From an uncultured Oscillospiraceae bacterium (GTDB lineage Bacteria; Bacillota; Clostridia; Oscillospirales; Oscillospiraceae): DNA of 64,000 nucleotides. The notes below the pieces were generated by a model. It was given only the letters and a program-made list of their open reading frames with translations. It ran no database searches and was not told the origin of the DNA. Position 1 is the first letter of the stretch. Each line of letters opens with the position of its first letter. The stretch covers positions 1-64,000 of the forward strand of contig CAKTPM010000005.1 in the NCBI GenBank assembly GCA_934591705.1. Direction: 5' to 3'. The position numbers were made by a program, and so were the translations under genes. Shown one piece after another: positions 1 to 9,131 of the stretch.

Positions 1-3000
1 CCGCTTGCCGTCCACAAAGACGGCGGTGATGCTGCCCGCCGGCAGATCGGTGGTGAAGGTGTGATCCCCGCTGTAGCCGCCGCCGGAGCCGGAGCCGCCG
101 GAGCCACCGGAGCCCTTCTTCAGCTTAGCGTAGGCCGCCTCAGCGTCCGTCAGGGTCTTGAGAACATCTGCGGAAATCAGCTTCTTCTGCTCGGCAGTCA
201 GTGCGTCATAGGCCTTGCGGGCTGCTTCGATCTTGTCCTTGCTGCCCTTGGTAACGGTGCCGATGTCGCCGATGAGGTCATCGACCTTCTTGGCGGCGGC
301 CTGATCGGCGGCGGCCTTGTCCGCCAGCGTCTTATACGCTGCCTCGGCGGCAGTCAGAACGGACAGCTTGCTGACCAGCTTCTTCTGCTCGGCGGTCAGG
401 GCGTCATAGGCCTTGCGGGCTGCCTCGAGCTTATCCTTGCAGGCATCGGTCAGCGCGACCTCGCCAATGGCACCAATGAGGTCATCGACCTTCTTGGCGG
501 CGGCCTGATCGGCAGCGGCCTTGTCCGCCAGCGTCTTATACGCTGCCTCGGCGGCAGTCAGAACGGACAGCTTGCTGACCAGCTTCTTCTGCTCGGCGGT
601 CAGGGCGTCATAGGCCTTGCGGGCTGCCTCGAGCTTATCCTTGCAGGCATCGGTCAGCGCGACCTCGCCAATGGCACCAATGAGGTCATCGACCTTCTTA
701 GCGGCGGCCTGATCGGCGGCGGCCTTGTCCGCCAGCGTCTTATACGCTGCCTCGGCGGCAGTCAGGGTGGACAGGTTGGTGATCTTCGCCTTCTGCTCCT
801 TGGTCAGAGCATCATAGGCGGCGCGGGCCTCCTTGATGGCCGCCTCGCTCTCCAGTGTCACCGTACCGATGGCGCTGATCTTCTCCTCCACGGCGGTAAT
901 ACCCGCCTTGAGGGCCGCCAACTGCGTCTCTGCCTTTTCCAGCTTATCGAGATTCGACACCAGTGCCTTCCTGGCGTCGGTCATGCTGTCATAGCGCTTG
1001 CGGATATTTACAACGCTCTGCTCCTCCGCCAGCGTGATGGGGTCGGACAGGCCGTTGATCCAACCGATCACCACCTCGGCGGACTTCTTATCCTCCTTCA
1101 GCTGCTCCAGCGTCTTTTCGGCGGCCTCCAGTGTGGTGAGGGCACCGGCGTTTTTCACCAGGTTCTGCTGGCGCAGCTCCAGAGCGTCATAGGCCTGGCG
1201 GGCCGCCTTGATGGCCGCCTCACTCTTCAGTGTCACCGTACCGATGGCGTTGATCTTTTCGATTACGGCGTTGGCGGCAGCCTGATCGGCAGCGGCCTGC
1301 GCGGCCTTCAGCTGATTTAGCTTGGCGCGGGCATCCAGCAGCGTCTTGGCATTTGTTACCTTGGCCTTCTGCGCAACGGTCAGCGGATTATAGAGCTTTT
1401 CAGCCGCTATGATCTTCACATCGCTGCTCAGGGTAACGGGCTGGGGAATGGCCTCAATGGCCTTGATAGCGGCCTGTACGGCCTCCTCATCCGCGGCTAA
1501 GACCCGGCTCTTCCACTTCTTGAAAAGGGCGTCTTGCAGGGTGTCGCCTTCGGCGGCCCCCAGCAGCGTCAGCATCTCGGCCTCGGTCTTTGCGGTGCCC
1601 TTGCCGTAATTTTTAACGGCAAGACAGGTGTTCAGGTAGTATACATCCTTGCCGTAGCAGCTGTCCTTGTTGATACAGGCAGCGCCGCCAACGAAGGTTT
1701 TGCCAGCTACGATGCCGATGTTGTAGCAGTCGCTGAGCTTGGGACCGCCAAGCGGGCCCGCAGCGGCGCAGGAAACGATGCCGCCCACACGCATTGCGGT
1801 GGCTTCTACCCGGCCGGCATTATAGCAGTTGCTTATGCTCTGGCTGTTATGGCCGCCGCCTGCAATACCGCCGACATTTTGCTTGCCGGTGACCTTCACG
1901 GCACTGTAGCAGTTTTCAATCTTGCCGCTGTAGAGGTAGCCAACGATGCCGCCGGCAAATTTCCCGGTGGTGGTCACCGTACCGGTAACGCCCAGGTTCC
2001 GGATGGTGCCGCCGTCTTTGACGAAGCTGAACAGGCCCTGCTTATTGTCGGCGTTGTCGATGCTAAGGTTGCTGACCACATGGCCGGCGCCGTCGAATAC
2101 GCCCTTATATGCAGCCTCGCCGGTGGTGCTTTCCACGGTGTTGTTGCCGATGGGCGTCCAGGGGTTATTCTCCAGGTCGATATCGGCAGTCAGAATAGCG
2201 TTCAGCGCATACTGGCCTTCGTTGACGGCCTTGGCAAACCAGGCCAGCTCCGCGGCGGTGCCGATGCGGTAAGCGCCGCTTTCATCCCTGGTGGGCTCGG
2301 TGGTGGTAACGCCGTTCCAGTCCTTCACGGAGCGCAGGACGGCCAGCATCTGATCCTTGAAGGGGTGCTCCTTGGCCTCGACCATCCTTCGCAGCTCGGA
2401 GGCGGGGGCGGCGGTGCCGCGTTTCACGGTCTCATCGGGGCAAGAGCCCTCCAAATAGTAGCTGTTGGTCACCGTGCCAGTGCCGGAGACCAGTGCGCCT
2501 ACAACTTTTTTAGATTGCGAAGTAACCGCTCCCACATTATAGCAGCTATCCAGCGTGGGGCAAATGCTCGTGGTTCCTCCGCAGGAGGTGATGCCGCCCG
2601 CATAGCCGGCTGAACCGGTGGCGGAGATTCGGCCTGCGTTGTAGCAATTCTTGAGGTTGGCCTTCAATGATTGACCGCCGCCGGCAATACCGCCTGCCCA
2701 TTTACCCGCGGTGACATTCACGGCACTATAGCAATTCTCTATGCTGCTGCCATTAAACATATACCCGGCAATGCCGCCGGCGTAGTTACCAGCGATAGAC
2801 ACATTGCCGGTAACAGCGAGATTACGCACCACAGCCTTGGCGGCCAAATAACTAAAGAGTCCCTGGTAGGTTTCCTTACCGGTTTTGTTGATATAGAGAT
2901 CGCTGATCACATGACCGGCGCCATCAAATATGCCGGCATATTTTTTGGAATTGCTGCCGATGGGTGTCCAGTCAAAGCCCGCCAGCTCAATGTCGGCGGT

Positions 3001-6000
3001 CAGGACGGCATTGATGGAGATGCTCCCGCCATTAACGGCTTGCGCAAACCAGGCCAGCTCTGCGGCGGTGCCGATGAGGTAGACGCCGCTTTCGTCCTTC
3101 TGGGGCTCGGTTTTGGCCTTGCCGTCCCAGGCGTTGGCGCCGGGCTTCTTCATGGCGGCGGAAACGGTCAGGATGCCGTTCTCCACCTTGGCGGCGTCGG
3201 CGCCGCCCAGGGTGAAGCTGCCCGCGGTGCGGACATAGCCGTCCTTCGTCAGCGTATAGCTGTAGGAGCCATAGCCGAGAGTAAAGGTGCCGTCCCCGTT
3301 GGCGGCAACGGCCTTGCCGCTGCTGTCGGTGATGGTGACGCTCACATCCTCCACGGTGCTGCCGCTCTCATCGGTGATGAGCAGCTTCACGGCGTAGGTG
3401 ACCTTGCGGTGTACCGTGACCACCGCGTCAGCGTAGTGGTTCATGTAGTAGTCGATGTTGACGGCGTTGAAGTTGGTACCCACGCCGGTATCCGTCATGC
3501 CATACAGGAAGGCAAAGGGGTTGGCGGCAGAAAACATACTGCCGTAGGTGTAGCCGTTGGTGAATACGCAGGCCGCCGTGTCCGCACCGTCGGCAAAGGT
3601 CAGCTCCTCCGGAATGGTCACGGTGACGGAGGCGTTGTCCATCCGCTGGTACTGACCCAGCGTTCCATTAAACTTGTTCTCGCCGTTTTGATAGGTGGGG
3701 TTGAAGATGGTGGGGTTGAAGATGCCGGAAACCTTGTTAACGGCGCGGTACATACCGCTGAATGTCAGCTTCACCTGATCGCCGGGCATAATGTCCTCAC
3801 CCTTGTGGCTGGCGTTCTCCGCGGTGATGGTGACCTTGGCCACCCGCACCAGACGGTAGCTGACGCCGGTTTCATCGGTCATTTTAATGATGACGGTGCC
3901 GCCCTTGGTGTTGGCGGTATTGAAACCCTTGAGGGGCACGCTGTAGCGGCCGTCCGCACCGGCGGTGACGGCGGTAAAGCCAGAGAGAGTGCTCTCCATA
4001 GCGGCCGTGGTGGTGACAATGGCGTACTCCACGGTGGTGCTGCCGGTGGACTTGACCGCGAAGTCCAGGGTGGGGTTCTCCTCCTTGGCCTCGTAGAACC
4101 AGGTGTCGTAGTTATAGTCCCAGTCCATGGAGCGGGTGGTGGTGACGCCGGGGGCCATGTTGAAGTCCACATCCGCGTCGGCGGTGCCGTGCTTTACTTC
4201 AGTGCCGCCCACCACGATGACGCCCACGCGCTGGGGCTGGGTGGCGGGGAACAGGCCGCCGTGGCTGCCCACCTTCTGCGTGCCGTCTTTGGGGTCCGCC
4301 GTGGTGACATCCACGCTGTCATAGTAGACGGTGATGACGGAATCCTTCGTGCCGGGGGTCACATCCGCCCAGTTGGCGGTGGTATTGCCGCCGTTGACGG
4401 TCTGGAGCTTGGCATCGCCGTCTCCCATCACGCTCCAGTGGAAGTCCGGCTCCACCATGATGTTGCCGGCGTCGGAGTTGATGAGCTGCCAGTGGCGGTA
4501 GGCCCGGACACGGGTGGTTCCGTCAAGGGCCTTGTAGCCGCTGGGATCCAGATTCACCTGCAGATCGGCCTCGTCGCGGGTGGCGGTCTGCGTTCCCAGC
4601 TGGCTGAAGTCGTGGGACAGGCGATCCGTCGCGGCGCTGGCGGTAAGGCTCAGCTCCTGATCCGCGTTCAGATCGCTGAGCCATCCGGCGCTGGTCACAT
4701 GACCGGGCTGGCTGAGACGCCAGGTGTAGTTGCTGTTGTTCTTGGTGATGAAGTATTCGGCGGACTTGGTATCGCCTTTGACCGTCCAGCCGTTGCCGTC
4801 CTCCGTCACGCCCAGGGGCTCCACCTCTGTGGTGTTGAAGTTGTTCCACTGGAAATACAGTCCGAAATCTGCCGTCTTCGGCACGGTGACGGTGAGCTTC
4901 ACGCCGGGATTGATGGCCAGTCCCTTGGAACTGGCGTTGGAGCTGGGTTGGAAGGTCTGGTTGATGGTCTGCGTGAAGATGTAGCCTTCAATATCGGGAT
5001 AGGCATAGGCATTGTACAGGCAGGCATTGCCGCCTGCATACAGCACCGTGGGATAGTAGTCATAATCTCCCTTGGTGTAGGGCGTACCCATGACGCAGGA
5101 GGTCTTCATGATGGGGCAGTCCACCCGCACATGGTACTCAGCCGCCTTAAAATAGGTGTTGTCCGTCTTGCGGCTGCTGGTATAGACGGAGTAGCACTGG
5201 AGGTAGATGTTGGTGCCGCCGCCGGCGCCGCCGTCCACATTGCTGTCGGTGGGCAGATCCAGTGTCATACCGCCCAGGGCCACATCGTAGGCGCCGGTCT
5301 CCGCGTTCTTGGCAAAGGCGCGGTAGGCATAGCGACCGGCGGTAAGGCTAGCGTAGAACATCTGGTAGTTGTCGACCAGCTTGCCGACGGCCACATCATA
5401 GGGCTCCTCGCCCTCGGCGGGCGCATTGGTGAAGCTGCTGTAGAGGAAGCAGTTCTGCAGCTCCTCCCCCAGCACCTCGCCGCCCTGGGCGTCCGTCTTC
5501 ACGCTGTAGAGCTTGATGACGGGATAGCCGCCGGTGTAGTCCTTGCCCACATAGAAGGAGAAGTTCATGAGGGGTGCATCCTCCACCGTCAGGGTCAGCG
5601 TCCAGGCATCCTGGGAGAAGTGCTTCCCATCGTGGGAGGCGCAGAAGCGATAGGTGTAGGTACCGGCCTGCTTCTCGGTGAGCTGGATGGTGGTAGCGCC
5701 GAACAACGCCTTAGGGAAGCCCTGCATGCCGCCCCATGTCTGACCGCCGTCGGTGGAGCGCTGGTAGTAGTAATTCTCATAGCTCAGCGTCTGGCCGTCC
5801 ACGGGCGCGAAGATCTTGCCTGCCTGCAAATCGCTGAGCAGATACGCCATACCGGTCTTGACCGCAGCGCTGCTCTCGGCGGGATACCCCGCCTTGCGGG
5901 TGGGAACGGGCACAGCCGGCTTCTCCGGCTCGGTGGTCTGCTCCTTGGCGAAGCGCACCGCCACATCGTCATAGGCGAAGTAGGCGGGCTGGGAGAAGCC

Positions 6001-6849
6001 GTGGCCGTTGTCGCTGGAGCCGGTGATATTGAACTCCACCTTGGTAACGGCGCCCAGGCCGGAGAGGTCGAACTTCGTCCAATCCATGACGATGTTCTTG
6101 GGGCCGTTGCACAGGTAAATGGAGGCATCAGCGGTCTTTTTCTCGCCGTTATAGCCGGTGGCCGTCAGCTTGACCCAGTCGTCATCGCCGATCTTGGCGG
6201 TCAGGCCGTTGCCGTTGAGATAGCAATTCAGCGCATAGCAGATGTTGTTGACATACATGTGGTCGATCACGCGGGCGACCTCATCGCCAAAGGACAAGGA
6301 CGGCAGGATCTGAGAATCCGTGTAGCCGGAGTTATCCTTGTAACCGTAGTGTACGGCAAAGTTGTTGGAGCCGTTGTGGCCGCCGCCGGTGCGGACATCG
6401 CCCTCGGCACCCACTTTATACACGGTCAGCTGTTTGTCGTAGCCGCCATTTTTAACAAAATCGCCGGAGGCATAGTTGGACACGGCATGGCCGCCGCCCA
6501 TATAGCAATACTGGTTCCAGCTCTTGGGCAGCGTATGCTTCAGCTCGGTGTTCCCGGCATCGTACCAGGTATACGCCTTGCTATCGTCCGTGGTGCCGCT
6601 GCCGTTGGGGTACAGCAGGCTGCCGCCGTACTGAGGATCGTCGATCAGGCTCGACCAGTTGCTTCCGCCGGCAAAATTGGTGCCGCCCTTATAGTCGGTA
6701 TCCTCAAATGTCAGCGTCCTGAGCTCATAGCTCTCAGAGGCGGATGGTTCTCCCTCCGCTGCGAAGGCGGTGAGCATGGTGGCATTGAACAGAGAAAGCA
6801 CCATGACCAGCGCCATCAGGGCGGAGGCAAGTCGTTTTGTGATCTTCAA
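1..6849 (-). CDS. Giant secreted surface protein, DUF4465-like N-terminus, GLUG-type and helical repeats (partial, C-terminus outside window)
   Basis: An open frame of 2283 codons runs off the left edge. It starts at a TTG at 6849, eleven bases after an AAGGAG. Residues 1-30 form a signal peptide (basic start, hydrophobic core, cleavage near AFA-AE). Residues about 42-298 resemble DUF4465: a TLTFED start, a GGGHNGSNNFAVHYG segment and a closing PAYFAYDDVAV. Ig-like beta domains follow. At about 1240-1710 are two units, each opening with an IGTAAELAWFA motif and continuing with GLUG-type GGIAG and NCYSA motifs. About 1780-2240 holds FIVAR-like helical repeats, then a Gly/Ser linker (61-120). 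A cobalamin riboswitch with terminator lies immediately upstream, so expression should fall when B12 is plentiful. From memory, DUF4465 includes the Bacteroides surface B12-binding BtuH proteins, so corrinoid binding is possible. The anchor signal, if any, lies beyond the window. Confidence 0.85.
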   Translation of the reverse strand, partial: MKITKRLASALMALVMVLSLFNATMLTAFAAEGEPSASESYELRTLTFEDTDYKGGTNFAGGSNWSSLIDDPQYGGSLLYPNGSGTTDDSKAYTWYDAGNTELKHTLPKSWNQYCYMGGGHAVSNYASGDFVKNGGYDKQLTVYKVGAEGDVRTGGGHNGSNNFAVHYGYKDNSGYTDSQILPSLSFGDEVARVIDHMYVNNICYALNCYLNGNGLTAKIGDDDWVKLTATGYNGEKKTADASIYLCNGPKNIVMDWTKFDLSGLGAVTKVEFNITGSSDNGHGFSQPAYFAYDDVAVRFAKEQTTEPEKPAVPVPTRKAGYPAESSAAVKTGMAYLLSDLQAGKIFAPVDGQTLSYENYYYQRSTDGGQTWGGMQGFPKALFGATTIQLTEKQAGTYTYRFCASHDGKHFSQDAWTLTLTVEDAPLMNFSFYVGKDYTGGYPVIKLYSVKTDAQGGEVLGEELQNCFLYSSFTNAPAEGEEPYDVAVGKLVDNYQMFYASLTAGRYAYRAFAKNAETGAYDVALGGMTLDLPTDSNVDGGAGGGTNIYLQCYSVYTSSRKTDNTYFKAAEYHVRVDCPIMKTSCVMGTPYTKGDYDYYPTVLYAGGNACLYNAYAYPDIEGYIFTQTINQTFQPSSNASSKGLAINPGVKLTVTVPKTADFGLYFQWNNFNTTEVEPLGVTEDGNGWTVKGDTKSAEYFITKNNSNYTWRLSQPGHVTSAGWLSDLNADQELSLTASAATDRLSHDFSQLGTQTATRDEADLQVNLDPSGYKALDGTTRVRAYRHWQLINSDAGNIMVEPDFHWSVMGDGDAKLQTVNGGNTTANWADVTPGTKDSVITVYYDSVDVTTADPKDGTQKVGSHGGLFPATQPQRVGVIVVGGTEVKHGTADADVDFNMAPGVTTTRSMDWDYNYDTWFYEAKEENPTLDFAVKSTGSTTVEYAIVTTTAAMESTLSGFTAVTAGADGRYSVPLKGFNTANTKGGTVIIKMTDETGVSYRLVRVAKVTITAENASHKGEDIMPGDQVKLTFSGMYRAVNKVSGIFNPTIFNPTYQNGENKFNGTLGQYQRMDNASVTVTIPEELTFADGADTAACVFTNGYTYGSMFSAANPFAFLYGMTDTGVGTNFNAVNIDYYMNHYADAVVTVHRKVTYAVKLLITDESGSTVEDVSVTITDSSGKAVAANGDGTFTLGYGSYSYTLTKDGYVRTAGSFTLGGADAAKVENGILTVSAAMKKPGANAWDGKAKTEPQKDESGVYLIGTAAELAWFAQAVNGGSISINAVLTADIELAGFDWTPIGSNSKKYAGIFDGAGHVISDLYINKTGKETYQGLFSYLAAKAVVRNLAVTGNVSIAGNYAGGIAGYMFNGSSIENCYSAVNVTAGKWAGGIAGGGQSLKANLKNCYNAGRISATGSAGYAGGITSCGGTTSICPTLDSCYNVGAVTSQSKKVVGALVSGTGTVTNSYYLEGSCPDETVKRGTAAPASELRRMVEAKEHPFKDQMLAVLRSVKDWNGVTTTEPTRDESGAYRIGTAAELAWFAKAVNEGQYALNAILTADIDLENNPWTPIGNNTVESTTGEAAYKGVFDGAGHVVSNLSIDNADNKQGLFSFVKDGGTIRNLGVTGTVTTTGKFAGGIVGYLYSGKIENCYSAVKVTGKQNVGGIAGGGHNSQSISNCYNAGRVEATAMRVGGIVSCAAAGPLGGPKLSDCYNIGIVAGKTFVGGAACINKDSCYGKDVYYLNTCLAVKNYGKGTAKTEAEMLTLLGAAEGDTLQDALFKKWKSRVLAADEEAVQAAIKAIEAIPQPVTLSSDVKIIAAEKLYNPLTVAQKAKVTNAKTLLDARAKLNQLKAAQAAADQAAANAVIEKINAIGTVTLKSEAAIKAARQAYDALELRQQNLVKNAGALTTLEAAEKTLEQLKEDKKSAEVVIGWINGLSDPITLAEEQSVVNIRKRYDSMTDARKALVSNLDKLEKAETQLAALKAGITAVEEKISAIGTVTLESEAAIKEARAAYDALTKEQKAKITNLSTLTAAEAAYKTLADKAAADQAAAKKVDDLIGAIGEVALTDACKDKLEAARKAYDALTAEQKKLVSKLSVLTAAEAAYKTLADKAAADQAAAKKVDDLIGAIGEVALTDACKDKLEAARKAYDALTAEQKKLVSKLSVLTAAEAAYKTLADKAAADQAAAKKVDDLIGDIGTVTKGSKDKIEAARKAYDALTAEQKKLISADVLKTLTDAEAAYAKLKKGSGGSGGSGSGGGYSGDHTFTTDLPAGSITAVFVDGKR
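127..942 (-). repeat. Tandem 204-bp (68-residue) coding repeats
   Basis: Inside the giant surface gene, bases 331-534 and 535-738 are tandem copies of 204 bp that differ at only two positions I could find. More diverged copies flank them at about 127-330 and 739-942. Each unit encodes a helical module with the motifs LTAAEAAYKTLADKAAADQ and YDALTAEQKKLV. Near-identity at DNA level points to recent duplication or gene conversion. Confidence 0.9.
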
Positions 6850-6892
6850 CTTTCTAACATCTCCTTTTTGTAATTTGCTTTACTCTCCCGTA

Positions 6893-6946
6893 TAGAAAAA
6901 GGCCTTTCGGCAAAAAGCACTGCTCTGTGCTCCTGCCGAAAGGCCT
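6893..6946 (-). terminator. Intrinsic terminator of the second cobalamin riboswitch
   Basis: An 11-bp GC-rich stem (GGCCTTTCGGC at 6901-6911 pairing with 6935-6945) is followed on the minus strand by a U-run (6893-6900). It sits between the cobalamin aptamer and the TTG start of the giant surface gene, so it is the natural expression platform. Confidence 0.85.
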
Positions 6947-7135
6947 GCAATCTTCCTATTCTCCGCCATAAAGATGGCGGTTTACGGTTTCAGCGTCCCG
7001 GTACAGGCAGGAGCTGCAGCATATCCTTGGCGTATCTGACTTATCCGCTGCCCCAAGGGCGCGGCTTCACAGTGACCGACTCGCGGGGAATTTCACCCCA
7101 TTCCGCTTCCGGCAGGCAAGCTGCCGGGCAGGATA
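6946..7135 (-). promoter_or_regulatory. Cobalamin riboswitch (internal to the B12 locus)
   Basis: The minus strand shows the cobalamin aptamer core: GGGGTGAAATTCCCC, then GCGAGTCGGTCACTGTGAAG (the conserved GGTCACTGTGA box) and a downstream AAGTCAGATACGCC. It begins six bases after the stop codon of the dockerin gene ending at 7146 and is followed by a terminator. I see no sigmaA promoter between that stop codon and the aptamer, so it probably acts on read-through transcripts, giving separate control of the giant surface gene. Confidence 0.9.
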
Positions 7136-7145
7136 TCTGCTGTAT

Positions 7146-8633
7146 TTACTTGTTCTGCATCCGGACGATGGATTGGTAGAGGGCCTGGTAGTCCAGGATG
7201 TCCACCCGGCCGTCGCCGTTGATGTCCGCGGCCCTGCGCTGCTCTTCAGGCAGGGGGCTCCGGCCGCAAAGGTGGCCGTAGAGCGCCTGGAGGTCGCCTA
7301 CATCCACCGCTCCGTTCCCGTTGAGATCCAAAGGATCAGCCGCGACCCTTACGCAGGCCACCGCCGGGGCATAGCACGCCTGGCTGGCGCCATCGTCCAT
7401 TTTACCGGCGTTTTCATCCGCCGCCAGCAGGTAGTAGGTGCCCGGCTTCGTAAAGGTGAGCGTATAGCTCCCCTGGCCGTCATCCTCCATGGCGCAGGCA
7501 TCCTCCGCCGGCGCCATCTCCTGCACCGATTTAGTATAAACGGACAGGGCCAAATTGTCAATAGGTTCAAAGCGCTCTGTGCCCCCGTCCGCCACGGATT
7601 GTGTGCCGTACTTCAGGGTCCTTACGGAAAGGGGTACGCCGGCCTTCGCGGCATAGCTGTCCCGGTCGAAGCAGCAAAAGGCACCCCGGGTATAGAACTG
7701 CCAGTCGGTAAACATAGCCAGGTCGATGGCGTCCCCCTCGGACAGGAGGATATAGTCCGCGGTGGAGCCCCAGCCGGGGCTTTGCAGCGGGAACATATGG
7801 TTGCGGTAGTACATGAGGTTTTCATCGTGGCCCCAGAAGTTTTTCATGTAGACACTGCAGCTGCCGCCGATGAGCGACAGGGCGAAGGTGGTGCTGCTGT
7901 AGGCCGTGGTGCCCCACACGGTCCGCACCTCCACCGGCTCCTGATAGTCGAACAGGCCGCTCTCACCCGTGCAGCATTCCTCCTCCGGCAGGCCCATGTA
8001 GTAGCGCTCCAGCAGGTAGATGTACAGGTGCAGCAGCGTGGGGCGCTCGATGACCGTGCTGCCGGTGTAGGCGCCGCTGCCGTTTTCCGTTGCGTAGCGA
8101 TAGAAATCCTTCAGGTCATAGAGCTCCAGGTCGAAGTATCGGAGGGTCACCGGCAGGCGCATAAGAGGCGTTTCTTCTTCGTCATTGCCCAGCAGGGGGA
8201 TCCCGTCGCTGGAGAGGGTCACATATATGCTGACGCTCTGGGCCGGCGTCTCCTCATAGCTGTACTGCCTGGGGTCTCCCGGCGCCGCCGCCTCCACCGT
8301 GATGGGCAGGGTGAAGGTCACGCTGTCCTCCCCACAGGAGGCGGTGATCCGCGGGGCGTACTCCCCCGGTGTCCTGGAGGTAAAATAGTAGATGCCGTCC
8401 TGCAGAGGGGTGGTGGCTCCGTTGCCGGTGTTGTCCGCCACCGTGTAGTGCAGCCTGTGGCCGCTGCCATCCCGGCACACCTCCCCCAGGTCGATCTTCA
8501 GCATCCCGCCCTGCCTGACCTGGTAGGACTTCTCCGCGGCGGTGATATGACCCGCCGCGAAAACTGTCTGCGGCAGGAGCATCAGCAGGACCGTGATGAG
8601 ACAGAGCACTCTTTTTTTTGCGGTTCTTTTCAT
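7146..8633 (-). CDS. Secreted dockerin protein with a DUF4430-like domain
   Basis: 495 residues. The signal peptide is residues 1-26 (cleavage near VFA-AG). A beta domain at about 28-115 is followed at about 130-330 by a region whose motifs (PTLLHLYIYLLERYY, CSVYMKNFWGHDENLMYY, GWGSTADYILLSEGD, AMFTDW) follow a DUF4430-type layout. The last 60 residues are a type I dockerin with two calcium-binding duplications (DLNGNGAVDVGDLQALY and DINGDGRVDILDYQALY). Five bases separate its stop from the second cobalamin riboswitch and three separate its start from the lipoprotein gene upstream, so it is the last gene before that attenuator. The dockerin implies docking to a cohesin, and no cohesin is visible in this window. 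Ligand unknown; corrinoid or another small molecule is inferred only from context and fold family. Confidence 0.85.
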   Translation of the reverse strand: MKRTAKKRVLCLITVLLMLLPQTVFAAGHITAAEKSYQVRQGGMLKIDLGEVCRDGSGHRLHYTVADNTGNGATTPLQDGIYYFTSRTPGEYAPRITASCGEDSVTFTLPITVEAAAPGDPRQYSYEETPAQSVSIYVTLSSDGIPLLGNDEEETPLMRLPVTLRYFDLELYDLKDFYRYATENGSGAYTGSTVIERPTLLHLYIYLLERYYMGLPEEECCTGESGLFDYQEPVEVRTVWGTTAYSSTTFALSLIGGSCSVYMKNFWGHDENLMYYRNHMFPLQSPGWGSTADYILLSEGDAIDLAMFTDWQFYTRGAFCCFDRDSYAAKAGVPLSVRTLKYGTQSVADGGTERFEPIDNLALSVYTKSVQEMAPAEDACAMEDDGQGSYTLTFTKPGTYYLLAADENAGKMDDGASQACYAPAVACVRVAADPLDLNGNGAVDVGDLQALYGHLCGRSPLPEEQRRAADINGDGRVDILDYQALYQSIVRMQNK

Positions 8634-8636
8634 CTT

Positions 8637-9131
8637 TTATCCTCCCACTGTGTCGCCGGCATTCACATCCTTGCCCAGATCACAGGTATAGACCCACCGG
8701 ACGGCATCGCCCTCCTCCAAGATATACTGCGAGCAGCCGTAGTTGGGAAATTCCCCGTTGACGCTGTACATCCAGCCGGAGTCCTTGCCGCCGTCAAATT
8801 CATAGAGGTTGCCGATGCCCTTGACATAGGCACTTTTGTATAGGGCTGTCCAGGCAGCGTCCAGGGGGATGCCCGCCTCCCGGCAGGCTCTCTGCAGGGC
8901 GTCATAGACGCTGGTCCCCCGGGGGACCTCCAGCTCTGTCTCCGGCAGGAGCATACCGCTCTGCGGCAGATAGGCACGCTTTTCCTCCCGGCATTGCTCC
9001 GGATTTTGGGACAGGGTCTCGCAGGAAATAGACAGCGTATAGTGTAAAGTTATTTCACTTGTCTGTTCCTCTCCGCAGGCGGTAAGCAGGAGCAGCAGAG
9101 CGGCGGCCAGCGCCAGTGCCAGCTTTCTCAT
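8637..9131 (-). CDS. DUF4430 lipoprotein (transcobalamin C-terminal-domain-like)
   Basis: 164 residues. A lipoprotein signal with lipobox LTAC puts the lipidated cysteine at about residue 19. Residues about 60-158 are a DUF4430 domain: a PRGTSVYDALQRACREAGI helix, a SGWMYSVNGEFPNYGCSQY strand segment and a final EEGDAVRWVYT. DUF4430 corresponds to the C-terminal beta domain of intrinsic factor and transcobalamin, which closes over cobalamin. Its ATG overlaps the TGA of the large dockerin gene (ATGA). Expected to be anchored on the outer face of the membrane. Binding of cobalamin is an inference from the fold and the riboswitch-controlled operon. Confidence 0.88.
   Translation of the reverse strand: MRKLALALAAALLLLLTACGEEQTSEITLHYTLSISCETLSQNPEQCREEKRAYLPQSGMLLPETELEVPRGTSVYDALQRACREAGIPLDAAWTALYKSAYVKGIGNLYEFDGGKDSGWMYSVNGEFPNYGCSQYILEEGDAVRWVYTCDLGKDVNAGDTVGG

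Noticed and set aside
3400..3800. Cohesin domain in the giant surface protein to match the dockerins
   Set aside because: The beta-rich segment with SVTVTIPEELTFADG looks partly cohesin-like, but I could not find the full cohesin strand pattern. The unseen C-terminus is a better place to look.
2671..6873. A 1400-codon open frame on the plus strand, with similar ones at 61-1320 and 1534-2613
   Set aside because: They are codon-aligned antisense shadows of the giant surface gene on the minus strand, which has a signal peptide, a ribosome site, a riboswitch and recognisable domains. High GC with biased third positions keeps the opposite strand open.
7130..7250. Promoter in front of the second cobalamin riboswitch
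   Set aside because: Only weak AT patches were seen; no -35/-10 pair with proper spacing. Read-through from the operon is simpler.
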